This document shows, piece by piece, positions 39,629-51,000 of a DNA stretch of 64,000 nt. The translations under genes were made by a program, and so were the position numbers. The notes under the pieces were generated by a model. It did no database searches and was not told the DNA's origin. It was given only the letters and a program-made list of their open reading frames with translations. The first letter of the stretch is position 1. Each line of letters opens with the position of its first letter. This DNA comes from Penicillus capitatus (Eukaryota > Chlorophyta), in NCBI GenBank assembly GCA_965649825.1, contig OZ287694.1, positions 62,001 through 126,000 of the forward strand. Direction: 5' to 3'.

Positions 39629-41607
39629 CTATGCGCTTAGACATCCACAGAGTCGCCATTTCGCCGACTGAAAGACGTCCTCCGTCGTGCACTGCCCGTA
39701 GATGCTGTCCAATGTCCGCACGACCTCTTCCATCGGCGGACGTTCGTTCGGATCTTGAGCCCAGCACGAGGAGATTAACGAGATCAGCGAAGGACGCCAC
39801 TTTTTGCCGAACTCTGGGCGAAAGCCGCCGGCGACTGCCCGAGCATAGTCTTCCATCACTTCCTCATCTGCACCATCTGCACCACACCTATGACGTGACG
39901 TTGCATGTGGCGGCGCATCACCTTTGATCAAACGCGTCATCTGTTTCTTCTCGATGGCAAAGTAGATGAACGGATGGACGAGATCCAGTGCCTCAAAGGC
40001 CAAGATGCCAAAGGAGAACACATCCGCCTTGTGATTGTACTGGCGTTTTTCGTAGACCTCCGGTGCCATGTAGGCTAAGGAGCCAGTCTGGCCCGTCAGC
40101 GAAAAGAACTCCTGTCTCAAGCTACTGCCGTGCTGGCATCACAGATCGGCTGGCAATCAGTGCGGATCTGTAGGGAAGGGATCGACCGTACTCTTTGGAC
40201 GAGATTGCCGCTCCCACGTCCGCGCAGTCGAGAGGCACGACGGGATTGGACAAAGGCGTCGGCGTACTCGGACAATGTACTGAGCGAACGTACCAACATT
40301 CTTCGCTTGCTCTCCCGCTTCTGGAACACATCTCTGGAGAAAGCACGCAAGGCCAGTGTATGGCTGCTGATGGATAGGAAGACGGACGGACCCTTTTTGC
40401 GTGATGGCGGCGTTGGCCTGTCGATCATAGACGAGGACGCTGAGTCCAAAATCGGCAAGCTTGGCCGTGAGCTGTCCGCTCTCTTCGTCCTTGTGGATGA
40501 GTATGTTCGCCGGTTTCAGATCTCGATGGATGACGGAGACTCTGGAGACGTGAAGAAAAGAGAGACCGCGTGCCACTTGCAGCACCCATTCCAGAAACGT
40601 CCTGTCACATCACAAAGTGTGAGATGCGCACTTATGTACTAGAGAGGATCGTCACACTTGACCGGTATCTCCTCCTCGTGGCACCGTGCACGCTCAACGT
40701 GCGATTTCAATGTCCCATGGTTCATGCACTCTTCCAGGATACACATCGATTCTTCTGAACCTTCTTCGAGGGCACCGAAGGTGACCTGGTATGGGCAACC
40801 GTTTGGATGGAGTGGCAGAAAGGGTCAGCGTCGCACGCCGATGAATGCCAGGATGTTTGGATGACCGGCCGTTCGAGCACTGGCCAACAGTTCCGTCTCT
40901 CGGAAAAAATCCAGTACGTCCTGCTCTTCCTGAAACTTCGATGGTTCCATTTTCTTCACAGCAACGGGGCGCCGCCTCGTTCCGTCGTCCAATATCGCCT
41001 CATACACTTTGGCATAGCTCCCAGAACCGAGCTTACCCGTAACCGTTATTCTGCAAAACAGAAGAGAGCGCATACGAAGGCAGTGAGGATAACGGGGTGG
41101 CACTTGTCGACAGGAAAGTAACAGTCACCAAAGAATGACAGAAACTTTTCTTTGGCCGCCTCTCCCACTAGAGGGTTAGCATTTGATCCATAAACTGACG
41201 TTTGCGCGGTTTGTTGCATAGCGATGCGTCAAAGGGCGTTTCTGACCATCGAACGGGACGAAGGACCGGTTGAACAACATCGGTTGCACGTCATCCTTAC
41301 GTTATTGGCAGAGGAACCCCATCTTCTGTGATGATGTGACGTGAACCATGGGCGAACGGTGGCTCGTTGTTGCATCCATCACACCGAACGTACCAACAAC
41401 CGACCGGCACAGATTGCCGACCATCCGTTCAGCTTGCGGATGGCTTAATACACGACGATTTCGTAAAGGACGGAGTGCGTCGCTTCGGTGTCTCGGAGGT
41501 TCCACTGATCCCGTGGGGTTTTTTACAGCCGTTGCCTCTCCATCAGTCACTCCTATCCATCGCATCGTCAAAAGTTCATCCTCCCTTATACCATTCGCCA
41601 CAGCCAT
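39629..41607 (-). CDS. Protein kinase, TKL-like
   Basis: ATG 41607 starts an N-terminal region without known domain, including FMDQMLTL and a second block ending PVDKCHPVILTAF. The kinase domain starts at the glycine loop GKLGSGSYAKVYEA, with VAVKKME (ATP-binding Lys), MCILEECMNHGTL, VIHRDLKPANILI (catalytic Asp), LADFGLSV (DFG) and GSLAYMAPEVY (APE), ending near RPPMEEVVRTLDSIYG and stop 39629. The HRDLKPAN and tyrosine-kinase-like C-lobe order point to the TKL group. Introns include 40602-40657. An insertion between APE and the C-terminal lobe contains an intron near 39900. The gene is divergent from secreted gene E, starts 50 nt apart. Confidence 0.8.
40602..40657 (-). repeat. Motif-bearing intron in the kinase gene
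   Basis: A 56-nt intron. Donor GTGTGACG; 3' end TCTCACACTTTGTGATGTGACAG shortened here to its parts TCTCACACTT and GTGATGTGACAG. Removal joins EEEIPVK to TFLEWVLQVARG in the kinase domain. Confidence 0.7.
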
Positions 41608-41657
41608 TGAATTATCCTCCCCGTATCTTCACTGAACGAAAGGTGCTGTGCGAAACG

Positions 41658-42247
41658 ATGTCGGTTTTTGCAAAGGGCTCAGTTCGTTTGCTGCTTCTCT
41701 TGGCATTGGTGACGCTCACACTCACGTGCGTGCTGGCAGATAAGGGTATGTACGTTCGCTCTCTGCTCTCCCTGCATTCGACGTGTTCTCGCAGATGATC
41801 CGTTCAAAGGGAAGAAGGCCTGTGCGAGTAGCCGGATGAAAGGGTGGTATCGTATTCACGTGGTCGGTACAGGAAAGAAGTGCATTGTCAAGGAAAAGGA
41901 AAAGATACACGCGAAGACGAAAGCGGACGACGAGAGCAACTGCTACGCCTATACTGCCCTCAACTTCTTCGGCATCGCGCACTGCGAAGGTGAGATGCCA
42001 GCCGCCATAGCGACATGAAATGATATGGGTATGGTGTTTGGGGACAGAGGGTGACAAAGGGGTGGCGAGAGGCAAAGTGCGTGCGTCTGTTCTCGCCGAA
42101 GCGTACGATATTGATCCCATCTGTGCTGCCCGCGTCATCGCGTTTGTCGTTGCCGAGTCCATAGCCCACCGAAAGCACAAAGATGTGACAGTGACAGTGG
42201 GTGGAGCGTTCGAGGGATATGCGGCCGTCGACTGTAGCGATCTCTAA
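41658..42247 (+). CDS. Small secreted protein, local family member E
   Basis: The only plus-strand and distant member of the family. ATG 41658 gives a signal peptide (GSVRLLLLLALVTLTLTCVL). Exon 2 carries MKGWYRIHVVGTGKKCIVKE, a Lys-rich stretch, and FFGIAHCEG. Exon 3 carries GKVRASVLAEAYDIDPICAA and ends AAVDCSDL at 42247. Intron phases match members A-D. It is closest to pseudogene D in exon 2 (RIHVVGTGKKC in both), so D and E probably shared an ancestor before separation by about 27 kb. A polyadenylation-type AATAAA lies at 42279-42284. Confidence 0.75.
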
Positions 42248-42454
42248 TGTCGCCCCACACCCTCTTCACGTGACTCCCAATAAAGAATAGTTAATGTCTT
42301 TGCATCGACTGTGTATGCACGATCGTGCGCTGGGATGTGATGTGACGTGACGGTTGGCGTTGCCTGGAGACCTGACAGGAGTTGGCTGTCCATATCGTGT
42401 ATTGAAAAAACTGAGCTAGCTGTTTTCTCTTATCGACGGACCCACCGGTTCATT

Positions 42455-44437
42455 ATGGAAAGGTCGCGAGGACGCCTTGCGCGGCGCGAGCATTCGCTTT
42501 CGCTGTTAACGAGGAAAGAAATGGACAAGGGAGCGACGGACAAAGGGCGTCGCCATATCCGACGCCTTGCACTGAACACCATCATCGCCCTCGTCTTCAG
42601 CGTCATCATCTACGCCGTTTCGCGTTTCGACCTGACTCAAGTACACAGTCTCGATGCTAAGCTCTCGCGTGGAGGACGCTTTCGTGGGCTTTGCCAGGAG
42701 GCATACGCGTCGACCAACTCCGTCTATCAGACGTCCAAGACATCCAAGGTCGCCAAGCGTGTGCACTCCGCGGACCGACGCACCGGTCTTTTCATTTTCT
42801 AGGTTGCTTTTATGTTCCTCTGTCGTGGAAGGATTGAGAATGAACCGGTCTGGGCCGCCTTTTTTGAAGCAGCAGGTATCCTGCCTGCTGTCTAGATCCA
42901 GACATATCGCACGGACATTTTTTTCGACTGGCAGGGAGATTGCAATTTCGTTATCCGCCGCCGGATCGCCCTTACATCAGCTACGTCACCCAGACGGGCA
43001 AAGAGTTTTTCAAACGCGTGAACAGCGTAAGGATGCATCCCTGCCTCGATCGCTTGCCCAGAGCTGCCGCCTTAGGCACCAAAACGTCGACCGCTTTCGG
43101 TGGAGAGCACGGACGATGGGATCTCGTGCGTTCGAGAGAACGAATACCTACCGGAGGAAGTTGCTCGATACCTCGCAGGTGCATCGATCTCACTCTTTTG
43201 CGCCGCCTTAAAAGCCAAGTGTGACCAGACGTCAAGCGTCCGTGGGAGATTCTTCAAAACCAAGAACTGTTCTCCGTTTACACGCATCCGGGAAAGACAT
43301 TCGTCTTTCCTGCCGACAGCCTCTTCTTCAGAACAGAGGTCAAGGAGCGTGTGGATACGAAGGACGCGTGGGCGACCTTTCGTCTTGTCGAGGCTGAAGT
43401 CGCTCTGTTGCGTGGCGCCTTGGAAGACAAGCGCAATCAGTGAGCACCTGTCCTGTCCTTGTACATAACGGGAGGATGGCGTTGCCGACAGAAAATTCGT
43501 GCTGCTGTCCGATTCCTGTCTGCCGTTCCACAGACCCGAAGTGATCTACCTGCAGCTCATGTCCGAAACCAAGAGCCGTGTGGACTCCTGTACGGCTGAG
43601 GGCGAGAAGATTATGATCCATCGGTGATGACGCCGGCGGCTCACTGGCGGCGCGCACCGAGGAGGTCTATCTGTGTCTAGATGGGACAAGGGCTTGGCCA
43701 GCGATTACATCAGCAAAGATAAATGGAGGAAGAGTTGGCAATGGTTTTGCCTGAAGCGTTCCCACGCCGAAGTCGTGGCCAAAGATCGACATGTCTACCA
43801 ACGTTTCGAGGAGAACTGCGTGTGGAAGCGCACAGTATGTGTGCCTGACGAGCATTACCTGCCGACGGCACTCGCTGTCTACGGACTGGACAACGAGGTT
43901 TTACACATGCACGTATCGGCACGGCATCGAGACACTTGTCTCTAGACGGACTGCATCGGCGAAGTGACGCATATGGAGTGGAAGCAAGTGAGTGCGTGGC
44001 ATCCGAATACGTTTACACCGGAGCAGATCCGAGAAGGCCTGTTCGAAAAGTGATCGATAGATGTCACACTTGAGTGACCTGACCGCTCCCCTGTGTCGCA
44101 GATTGAGAAACGAGACGTTCTGCCCGTCGCGAAGAGCGCTGATCTCGACCGATCGTATTTTTTATCACCGTCCAGGTCCAAAGAGCTGTTCCCCTTTCGA
44201 TGCCACCCAATCGACGATCGACGCGCCGCCTGAAGATGCCGACGACTGGGTACGGCAGATGAAATGATCATTTGGGAATGGATAGACGGTTATGGTTGGT
44301 AGATCGTTAAGAGTGGCTATCGTCCCATTGGTTACACGTGCAAACTCTTCGCCCGGAAGTTTTCAAAGAAGACGGTGAAGGTCACCCTGGAAGCGGCCCT
44401 CTCCTGTGAAGGCGGCGGATTGGGATACTGGTGCTGA
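42455..44437 (+). CDS. Core-2/I-branching-type glycosyltransferase (GT14, DUF266-like)
   Basis: A type II membrane protein. Short basic cytoplasmic tail, then one transmembrane helix (LALNTIIALVFSVIIYAVS). The catalytic region starts VAFMFLCRGRIENEPVW and continues ELFSVYTHPGKTFVFPAD, TFRLVEAEVALLRGALEDKR, KFVLLSDSCLPFHRPEVIYL, WRKSWQWFCLKRSHAEVV, CVPDEHYLPTALAVYG, and a C-terminal exon TCKLFARKFSKKTV, stop 44437. These blocks in this order define the family that adds beta-1,6-GlcNAc branches in animals and acts on Golgi glycans in plants. Unlike relatives, about 75 residues are inserted between the first two blocks. About nine introns; one holds TCTCACTCTTTTGCG. Confidence 0.85.
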
Positions 44438-45020
44438 GCCGCCAGATGGGGTGCAGAGCATAAGTCGAGAGGGTAAGATGGCTGCGGCTGGAGCTTTTGA
44501 GACGCTGGTCCATGATCGTTGCCACATAGCGATTGCTGTTCTTTTCCTTGGCGTTAGCCTCTTTTCTTGGGAGATCGATTGTATTTGTGACCGACGTTGA
44601 ATAGATGCAGCACAACGGGTTGCTTCAATAGAACGCGTGTGCGTCTTAGGCGGTGGCGGTGGCGGCGGTGGCGGCGCTGTTAGAAGACGTCTGTCGAAAT
44701 CGTCATCATGATTTAAAACTGTCAGCCGTTGTCTGTTGTCACTCTCTATCGCGTCAGCCGATCTCTCCACGACTGATCTGAAACGCGCTAGTAAAAACAT
44801 CGAACAAATCTACAGCATCGCACATCCGAGTAGTGACGTGTTTTATTACGATACACACAGATCACACGATCGGAAAAAAAAACCTGGACGATCAAAGAGG
44901 CTTTCTAGCAGACGTCGAGGAGCAACGAAGATGAGGACAGACAAAGGTAACGAACGTCAAAGACTTGATGTAGCTTGTCGCTTGGCGGACGGCCAGCCAG
45001 TATTGGCGGCTTTGTCCCGG
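44438..45020. other. Spacer between convergent GT14 and GT31 genes
   Basis: No gene supported. A GGTGGC-rich low-complexity tract lies at 44650-44680. Open frames on both strands lack homology. Confidence 0.5.
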
Positions 45021-48000
45021 TCAGATGAATTTTTCTCCGTCTTTCGAAATCGAGTTTCGCCAGTTGAGCCACCCGTCCATATCTCCCGGAGTGAAATTTC
45101 CTAAACTACAGCTGACGGATCGCGTCTTCCATATCCCGGCCATGTCCTGTTCGTAGAGCGGCTTCAAAAGCGTCGGCGAATCGACGTCGAGATGCACCAC
45201 CTACACATACCACCCAAGGCTCGGCGTTACAGACTGCCCACCTCCAAACGCACCGCGGTGTCTGGCGTGCACTCTTTCCATGTCGGCTTGAATCGCCCGT
45301 CGTAGTCTGGATTGTCCATACGATCGGCGAGCAGTATCCCGACCATCGCATCTTCAATCCCTTTCATCCGCGTGTGCCACTGAGGCGCATCTGTGGGATG
45401 GTATGTCCACCAACGGACCTTCTTCATGGCGTGGAAGACATTGTCGCGCGATACGAGATAACTCCATCCCGGTGCATAGCCCACACCCTCGATGCGTTTC
45501 TGCGTCTCCGCGCTGATCTCGTCATAGCTAAAGTACCATTTGGACGTGGGATCGCGCACCATTTCGAATCCATTGGGATTTGCCATACATCCCTTGTACA
45601 CGTACTGCATATACGCGCCGAAGGGTGGATTCGTCACCGTCCCGATGACCTTGGGCACGCGGACGTAGACGTCGTCGTCTGCCTTCATCATATGGGTGTA
45701 GATTTCGGGATCGGCCAGAACGTATTGCATCATTCCGAGCGTCTTATTCGACAGGCCGTTGTAACTGTCGTCGCCTCTCAGAATCACAATATCGTCATGC
45801 TCACGCATCTCCATCTCCAAGCGCTTCAGCATCGATGCGCTGCAGTTGACTAAACGGACAGACAGGGTGCGTTGAGGCAGGGAGACAGGGAGACGACCTT
45901 GATTGCCGACGAAGAATTTGATCTCCACGTGCGTTTCGATACTGAGGCCTTCCCGCATCCATGTCTGTCGAATCGCGTGGCGCCGCCTTCGACTCGTCTC
46001 GCTGCAGACGGCGGTGGTCACAGCAACAAACAACCGCACCTCTTCCCTCGTGTTTCTCCCCGCTTCGATATCTATCACCACGAAAGCGTTGGTCTGGATG
46101 ACTCGTGGGTCCGTTCCCTACCAGAGAGCTCTTTCATTTCCATCTTATCGAAATTAACATCTTCGGCAGAGGTCCACAGATAATCGGCACGGAAGGTATC
46201 TTGGAAGGGAACCATGTTTCCTGAACGGACAGGCACTCTATGAGAATAGAAACGCAGAGATGCGATGGTCCTTACCAGGAACAGCGAATTCGACCATGAC
46301 ATTTTTGTCCTTCGTCTCTGGCTCGTGTGTCGTCGCTTTTCGATAGAGCCAGTCGCCGGGAGAAGAAACGTGTCCCGACGAGCGCGCGGCTTGGAACGCA
46401 GGAGAGTTGTATCGACTCGCTGCTGCGTTCAGTCCCTGAGAACGACGCCTGAGACGATGCAAGCGACTGGCGGCGGACGTTGTCGCGTAGGTTTTTAGAT
46501 GGAAACAATTTTAAAGGTGGGCGCACGTAGACCTGTGAAACGTAAAGTCTTACAAACGAAAGACGAGATCTGTACATCGACAACGCTTTTATAGGGTACT
46601 TTATTTAAGGAACAAAGAAGGAATATTCTGAGAAGATTCCGGAATCTACTTGGAATCTGTGACGTAGAGCCGCGGGTCTATTTGTGGATGGGAAGTTATA
46701 GAGAACCTACGACCTGTCACTTGGAGATCGACACAAGTGTAAGTAGATGAGCGCATTATCGTGAGCGCTACGCCTTAACACGACATGGGCCCACCTATCT
46801 TCTGTCTAATCTCCGAAGGAAGTCACGATGGACATTGTGCAGCGTCGAACCATTGGGCATACGGATATCCCAACGGTGGTCACTATGTTCCTTTACTACC
46901 ACACAAGGATAGACCCATTTGGAGTATAGTTTGGAGTCGAGGCGGTCGGCCAACTTTGAGTTGTACCACGAGACCTCTGCTCCCACTTCCATGGAACGGT
47001 TCTTGACTTTCTTGTGGTGTCTTGTCTTATTTTGCTGGTGTGCCTTGATTATTCGTTGATATGCTAGTCCTCGGTCGGTGTCTAACTGTTGTGGACTAGT
47101 TGTCGTGCCGTTCCGTTGTGTGCCAGTCAGAAGGTATTGTGGACAGAACAGAGTCGTACTATGGATCGTTCGGTTGATCTCATGCACGCTCGTGCTCACA
47201 TGTGTCGTCCAATCACCTCCCTTTTCCGCCCATATCCTCCGAAGTCGATTTACGAGGTTTCGGTTGAACGCCTCGACAGTGCCCGCACTTTTGTGGGAAT
47301 AGGTTGGCGTATGTAGCAGATCTATTCCGTGCTGTGCGCAGGTACTCTCGAAGCTCCTGGCAATGAAGGCGCTTCCGTTGTCGCATAGGATTCTTTGTGG
47401 AGCCCCAAAGTTTCGTGCCCATTCGAGTACCAGCTTAATAGCCTGTGCTGCCGAGCACGTCTTACATGGGCGCCCCACGCCAAACTTAGTGAAAGCGTCG
47501 ATCCCGGTAGCGATATACCGAAACCCGTGGCTGCCACGGTTCAGCGGTCCTATGAAGTCTAGACACAGTGTGTGGTTCGGGGATGGACTGTCAATCATAC
47601 CCAAGTCCACCTCCGACCGTGGGTTGCGAAACATTTGGCACGTCTCGCAGTTATTGACGTAATCTCGCACGTCATTGAAGTCGTTCGTCCAGCGGGTTCC
47701 GTCGGACCGCAGGTTCAGGAATGTCTTCTTGACCCCGAAGTGGCCTGCATGAGCCTTTTTGATGAGCTCGGTCCGTTCGTCCGGAGTGAGGGATACGGAG
47801 TTTACCTGATATCCCTGTTGCTTCTTCTTGGTGTGAAATTCGACAGGTGCGTTGTCTCTCCATCGGCTGAGAAGATCCGCTATCACGTTGTCCTTCCCCT
47901 CTACAAAACAGAAGTGGAGACGATCATGGGAAAAGTGGTGCCGGAGCCAGCAATGCTGTCTCTGGATCCGGAGGTCCTTGAACTTGTGCAGGAATGTGGG

Positions 48001-51000
48001 CTCCTTGAGCCAATTGACCGTAGCCATGTTGTCGGAGTAAACGAATACCTCCGTCTGCTTGATCACAAAGTAACATTCCTTCAAGGCCCGTACTATTCCC
48101 ATCAATTCTCCCAGAAAACTTCCGACCCTCTGTTTCGTCGTGAAGGATCCAAAGAGAACAGGTTGCAAGGTCGAGTTAAGCAATACGTATCCGAACTGGT
48201 TGAGTGGGTTACCACACCAATCCGTATACAGATGGAATGGCCCCCTTCTTTCCAACGTCAGTCGGTACGTACTGATGCATAGAGATTGAACTGCGTCCTT
48301 GTAGATCTCGTCAGCTTTGGTGTAGTCATTGTGTTCGCGCTTCAGGAATGGCTTGAGCCGCGTAACGATCGCGTCGTATTTGTAACAGTACTGTGCCAGT
48401 TGCTGGCACAGACCCATGGCCTTCTGAACGTCGTGACGTGATGTGATTGTCGGCAACTTCTGGAGTATGGCCTGGGCCCTGTGGTAGGGGTTTAGCGTCC
48501 CGGCACTCAGCTCAGTACCCAGAAAGCTCACCGACGTCTCAAACCAGTCACACTTTTGGCAGTTGATCGTCAGGCCATATTCGTCGAAACGTTTCAATAA
48601 AAGCTTGGTCTTGTCGAGGAGTTCCTCCTCGGTTTCGCCGCCGATCAATATGTCATCAAAGTATCGGACCACATCCAACCCTTGTAGGATGTGGGTCATG
48701 CGGTTATTAAAAAGCTCCGGACTGACGTTGACGCCCTGCGGCAGTCTCCGAAAGCCGTACGTCACGCCGTTCCAATGGAGTGCAAAGAAAAGCGAAATAC
48801 TGTCATCGATGGGGATGGAGCCGTAGCCGTGAACAATGTCCACGATGGTGTATACGGTCCACTTGGGATCCACCTTCTGGATGATGTTGGACACCGGAAT
48901 GATGGTCCCCCCTTGCGTCCCTTCGAGGTACGTGTTGATGTCGCGGAAGTCAATGGTGGGCCGGATCTTGCCATTCGGTTTGCGTATAAAGTTCAAAGGT
49001 GCTACGACGGCGTGTATTGCCTCGGCAACAGACAACGGTCGTATGACACCCTCCTTGTTTAGCGAATCGATCTCTTTTGAGATCTCTTCGTTGGTGAGAT
49101 CCGAGACGTAGTTCTCCCTCCAGCATGGCTTAGGCTCGCCGTGCCAACAAAGATCCCTGTCGCGGACCCTGATGTCCCACAGCCTACTGGTCGTCGGGCG
49201 AATGGTGTCCGAAAAGACCAGGGGAAATTCTTCTCTTAGCCGAGCCACTATCGCATCCTTGTCGATTGGTGTAGTGATGCTCATGATATTGACACGTTTG
49301 GTCTTTATTCGCAGCGGGTACTCTGTCCCATCAACATCGACGATGGATTCCACGTCACCCTTGGCACAGCACAATCGCATCTTGCTGGTGATATGCTGTG
49401 GAACATCGGATTGGTTGAAGATTACCACACTGATCTGACCATTCGTGCGTACCTTGACCTTGCAGAAAATGTTTTTATTGTGGGTGCAGTCAAAGAATGC
49501 AGTCCAGGTTGTTGTTTCCGAGAACTTGAAAGGTAAGATGATACGGCGACTCCGAAAGGGTCCTAACACAAAACTTCTCCCTGCCATGAAGACGATCCAG
49601 CCGTTTTGCTTGAATGGGAATAGCTCCCGGTCAATGGATTCTGTGACTTGGAGTGGTGAAGGTGTTAGTCTTTCTTCTTGTCTATTTGGCGGTGTCTCGT
49701 CGTTCCAGTTCGATTTCACTAGTACCAGGCGTTTCACGTGCGGCTTCTGTTGTGCGTCATGCGCCTGCTGAAAAACAGGCTGGTCCCTCAGTTTTTTGAA
49801 ACAGAAACGTTGTGGATGAGTATTTTGTTACCTTTGTCGTCATAGACTGCATCCTCCTCGCAGTTGAGCTGCAACTTGAATGCCTGAAGGGCCTGCATTC
49901 CCAGAATCGGGCGTTGGACACCTTCACAGACGACAAATGGTATCTCGGCGCTCTGTTTCCCGAGGGTGCACAACAAAGAGATCTCGCCACTCGTCTTGGT
50001 CGTCTTGTTGTTAAAGCTGGTCACGTCCCGAACTTTCGACGACCTTAGGACCAAGTTGTGTTTCCTCGCCAGCTTCGCTGGAAGGACATTCGTTTGCGCA
50101 CCGGTATCCAGCAGGCAAGAGATCTTTCCGGCAATGTCCTCCATGTTGAGTGGGACATTGTACTGTAACATCCTTCGAGACTCTTGGCGCTGTACCGGAT
50201 TCGTCTGTGCCACGGTCCTTGATTCTGGTGCCTTTGGAGTTTTCGTGACCGTGGGGCAGTCCTTCCAGGAGTGGCCTTTCTGACCGCATCTTTCGCAGGT
50301 GTGCCCGACGTCTTGACGCATGTTCTTCCGGCTATCCGCCCTGGCGTGTCCTCGACTGTTCTGTTCCTGTTCCAGACACTCGTCGATGATCAGTTGCACA
50401 CGCGGCCAATTCTCTGCATTTCCCCATGGCAACCCACGCAGGCGTGACTGGATGTGTGCATTCGCGATGTTGAAGATCCGCTCAGTCGCTGTAGCGTACT
50501 TGAGTGGGTCTTGTACCAACTCAAGTAGCTTCGACATTCTTCGTGCGAACTGAGACAGATTCTCCTTTCGTTTGGGCAACAGCGTGTGCACGTCCTTCAT
50601 GGAGGGTCCCTTCTCGTTGTGTCTTGTGGGTGCGTGACTCACTGGTGTGCGTGGGGTTGCGGCATCCTTTTCCTGACGCTTTTGTCCCTCTTGCTGCCGT
50701 CGCGTGGCCTTTCGAACGTCGGGTGACAATTCAGGGTGATGCTGCTCACAGCTAACCTGCTGAATTCGTGTCCGATCCTCGACTGCTTCTAATCGTTGCC
50801 CGATACTGGTAAAGCTCGCTTCAAGACTTGCCTCCATTCTCCCTTGTCTATTGACAAGTCTCCTTTCGAGGTCTTCGGCGCGTCTCATGAGCTCCTCTTG
50901 CATTGCCTGTATACCTTCCATCAGGGATTGTATTAAGCCTCCTTGTTCAGTGTCTCGACGGGTCTCTGGTAACGGATCTGGGTGGATTTCAGTCACTATA

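Noticed and set aside
44736-45104. Plus-strand open frame of 122 codons
   Set aside because: Overlaps the conserved last exon of GT31 copy 1 on the other strand and has no recognisable features.
46272-46583. Minus-strand open frame starting in the left LTR
   Set aside because: It is a chance fusion of LTR sequence with exon 2 of the host glycosyltransferase; the same LTR frame precedes ORF1 in the other LTR.
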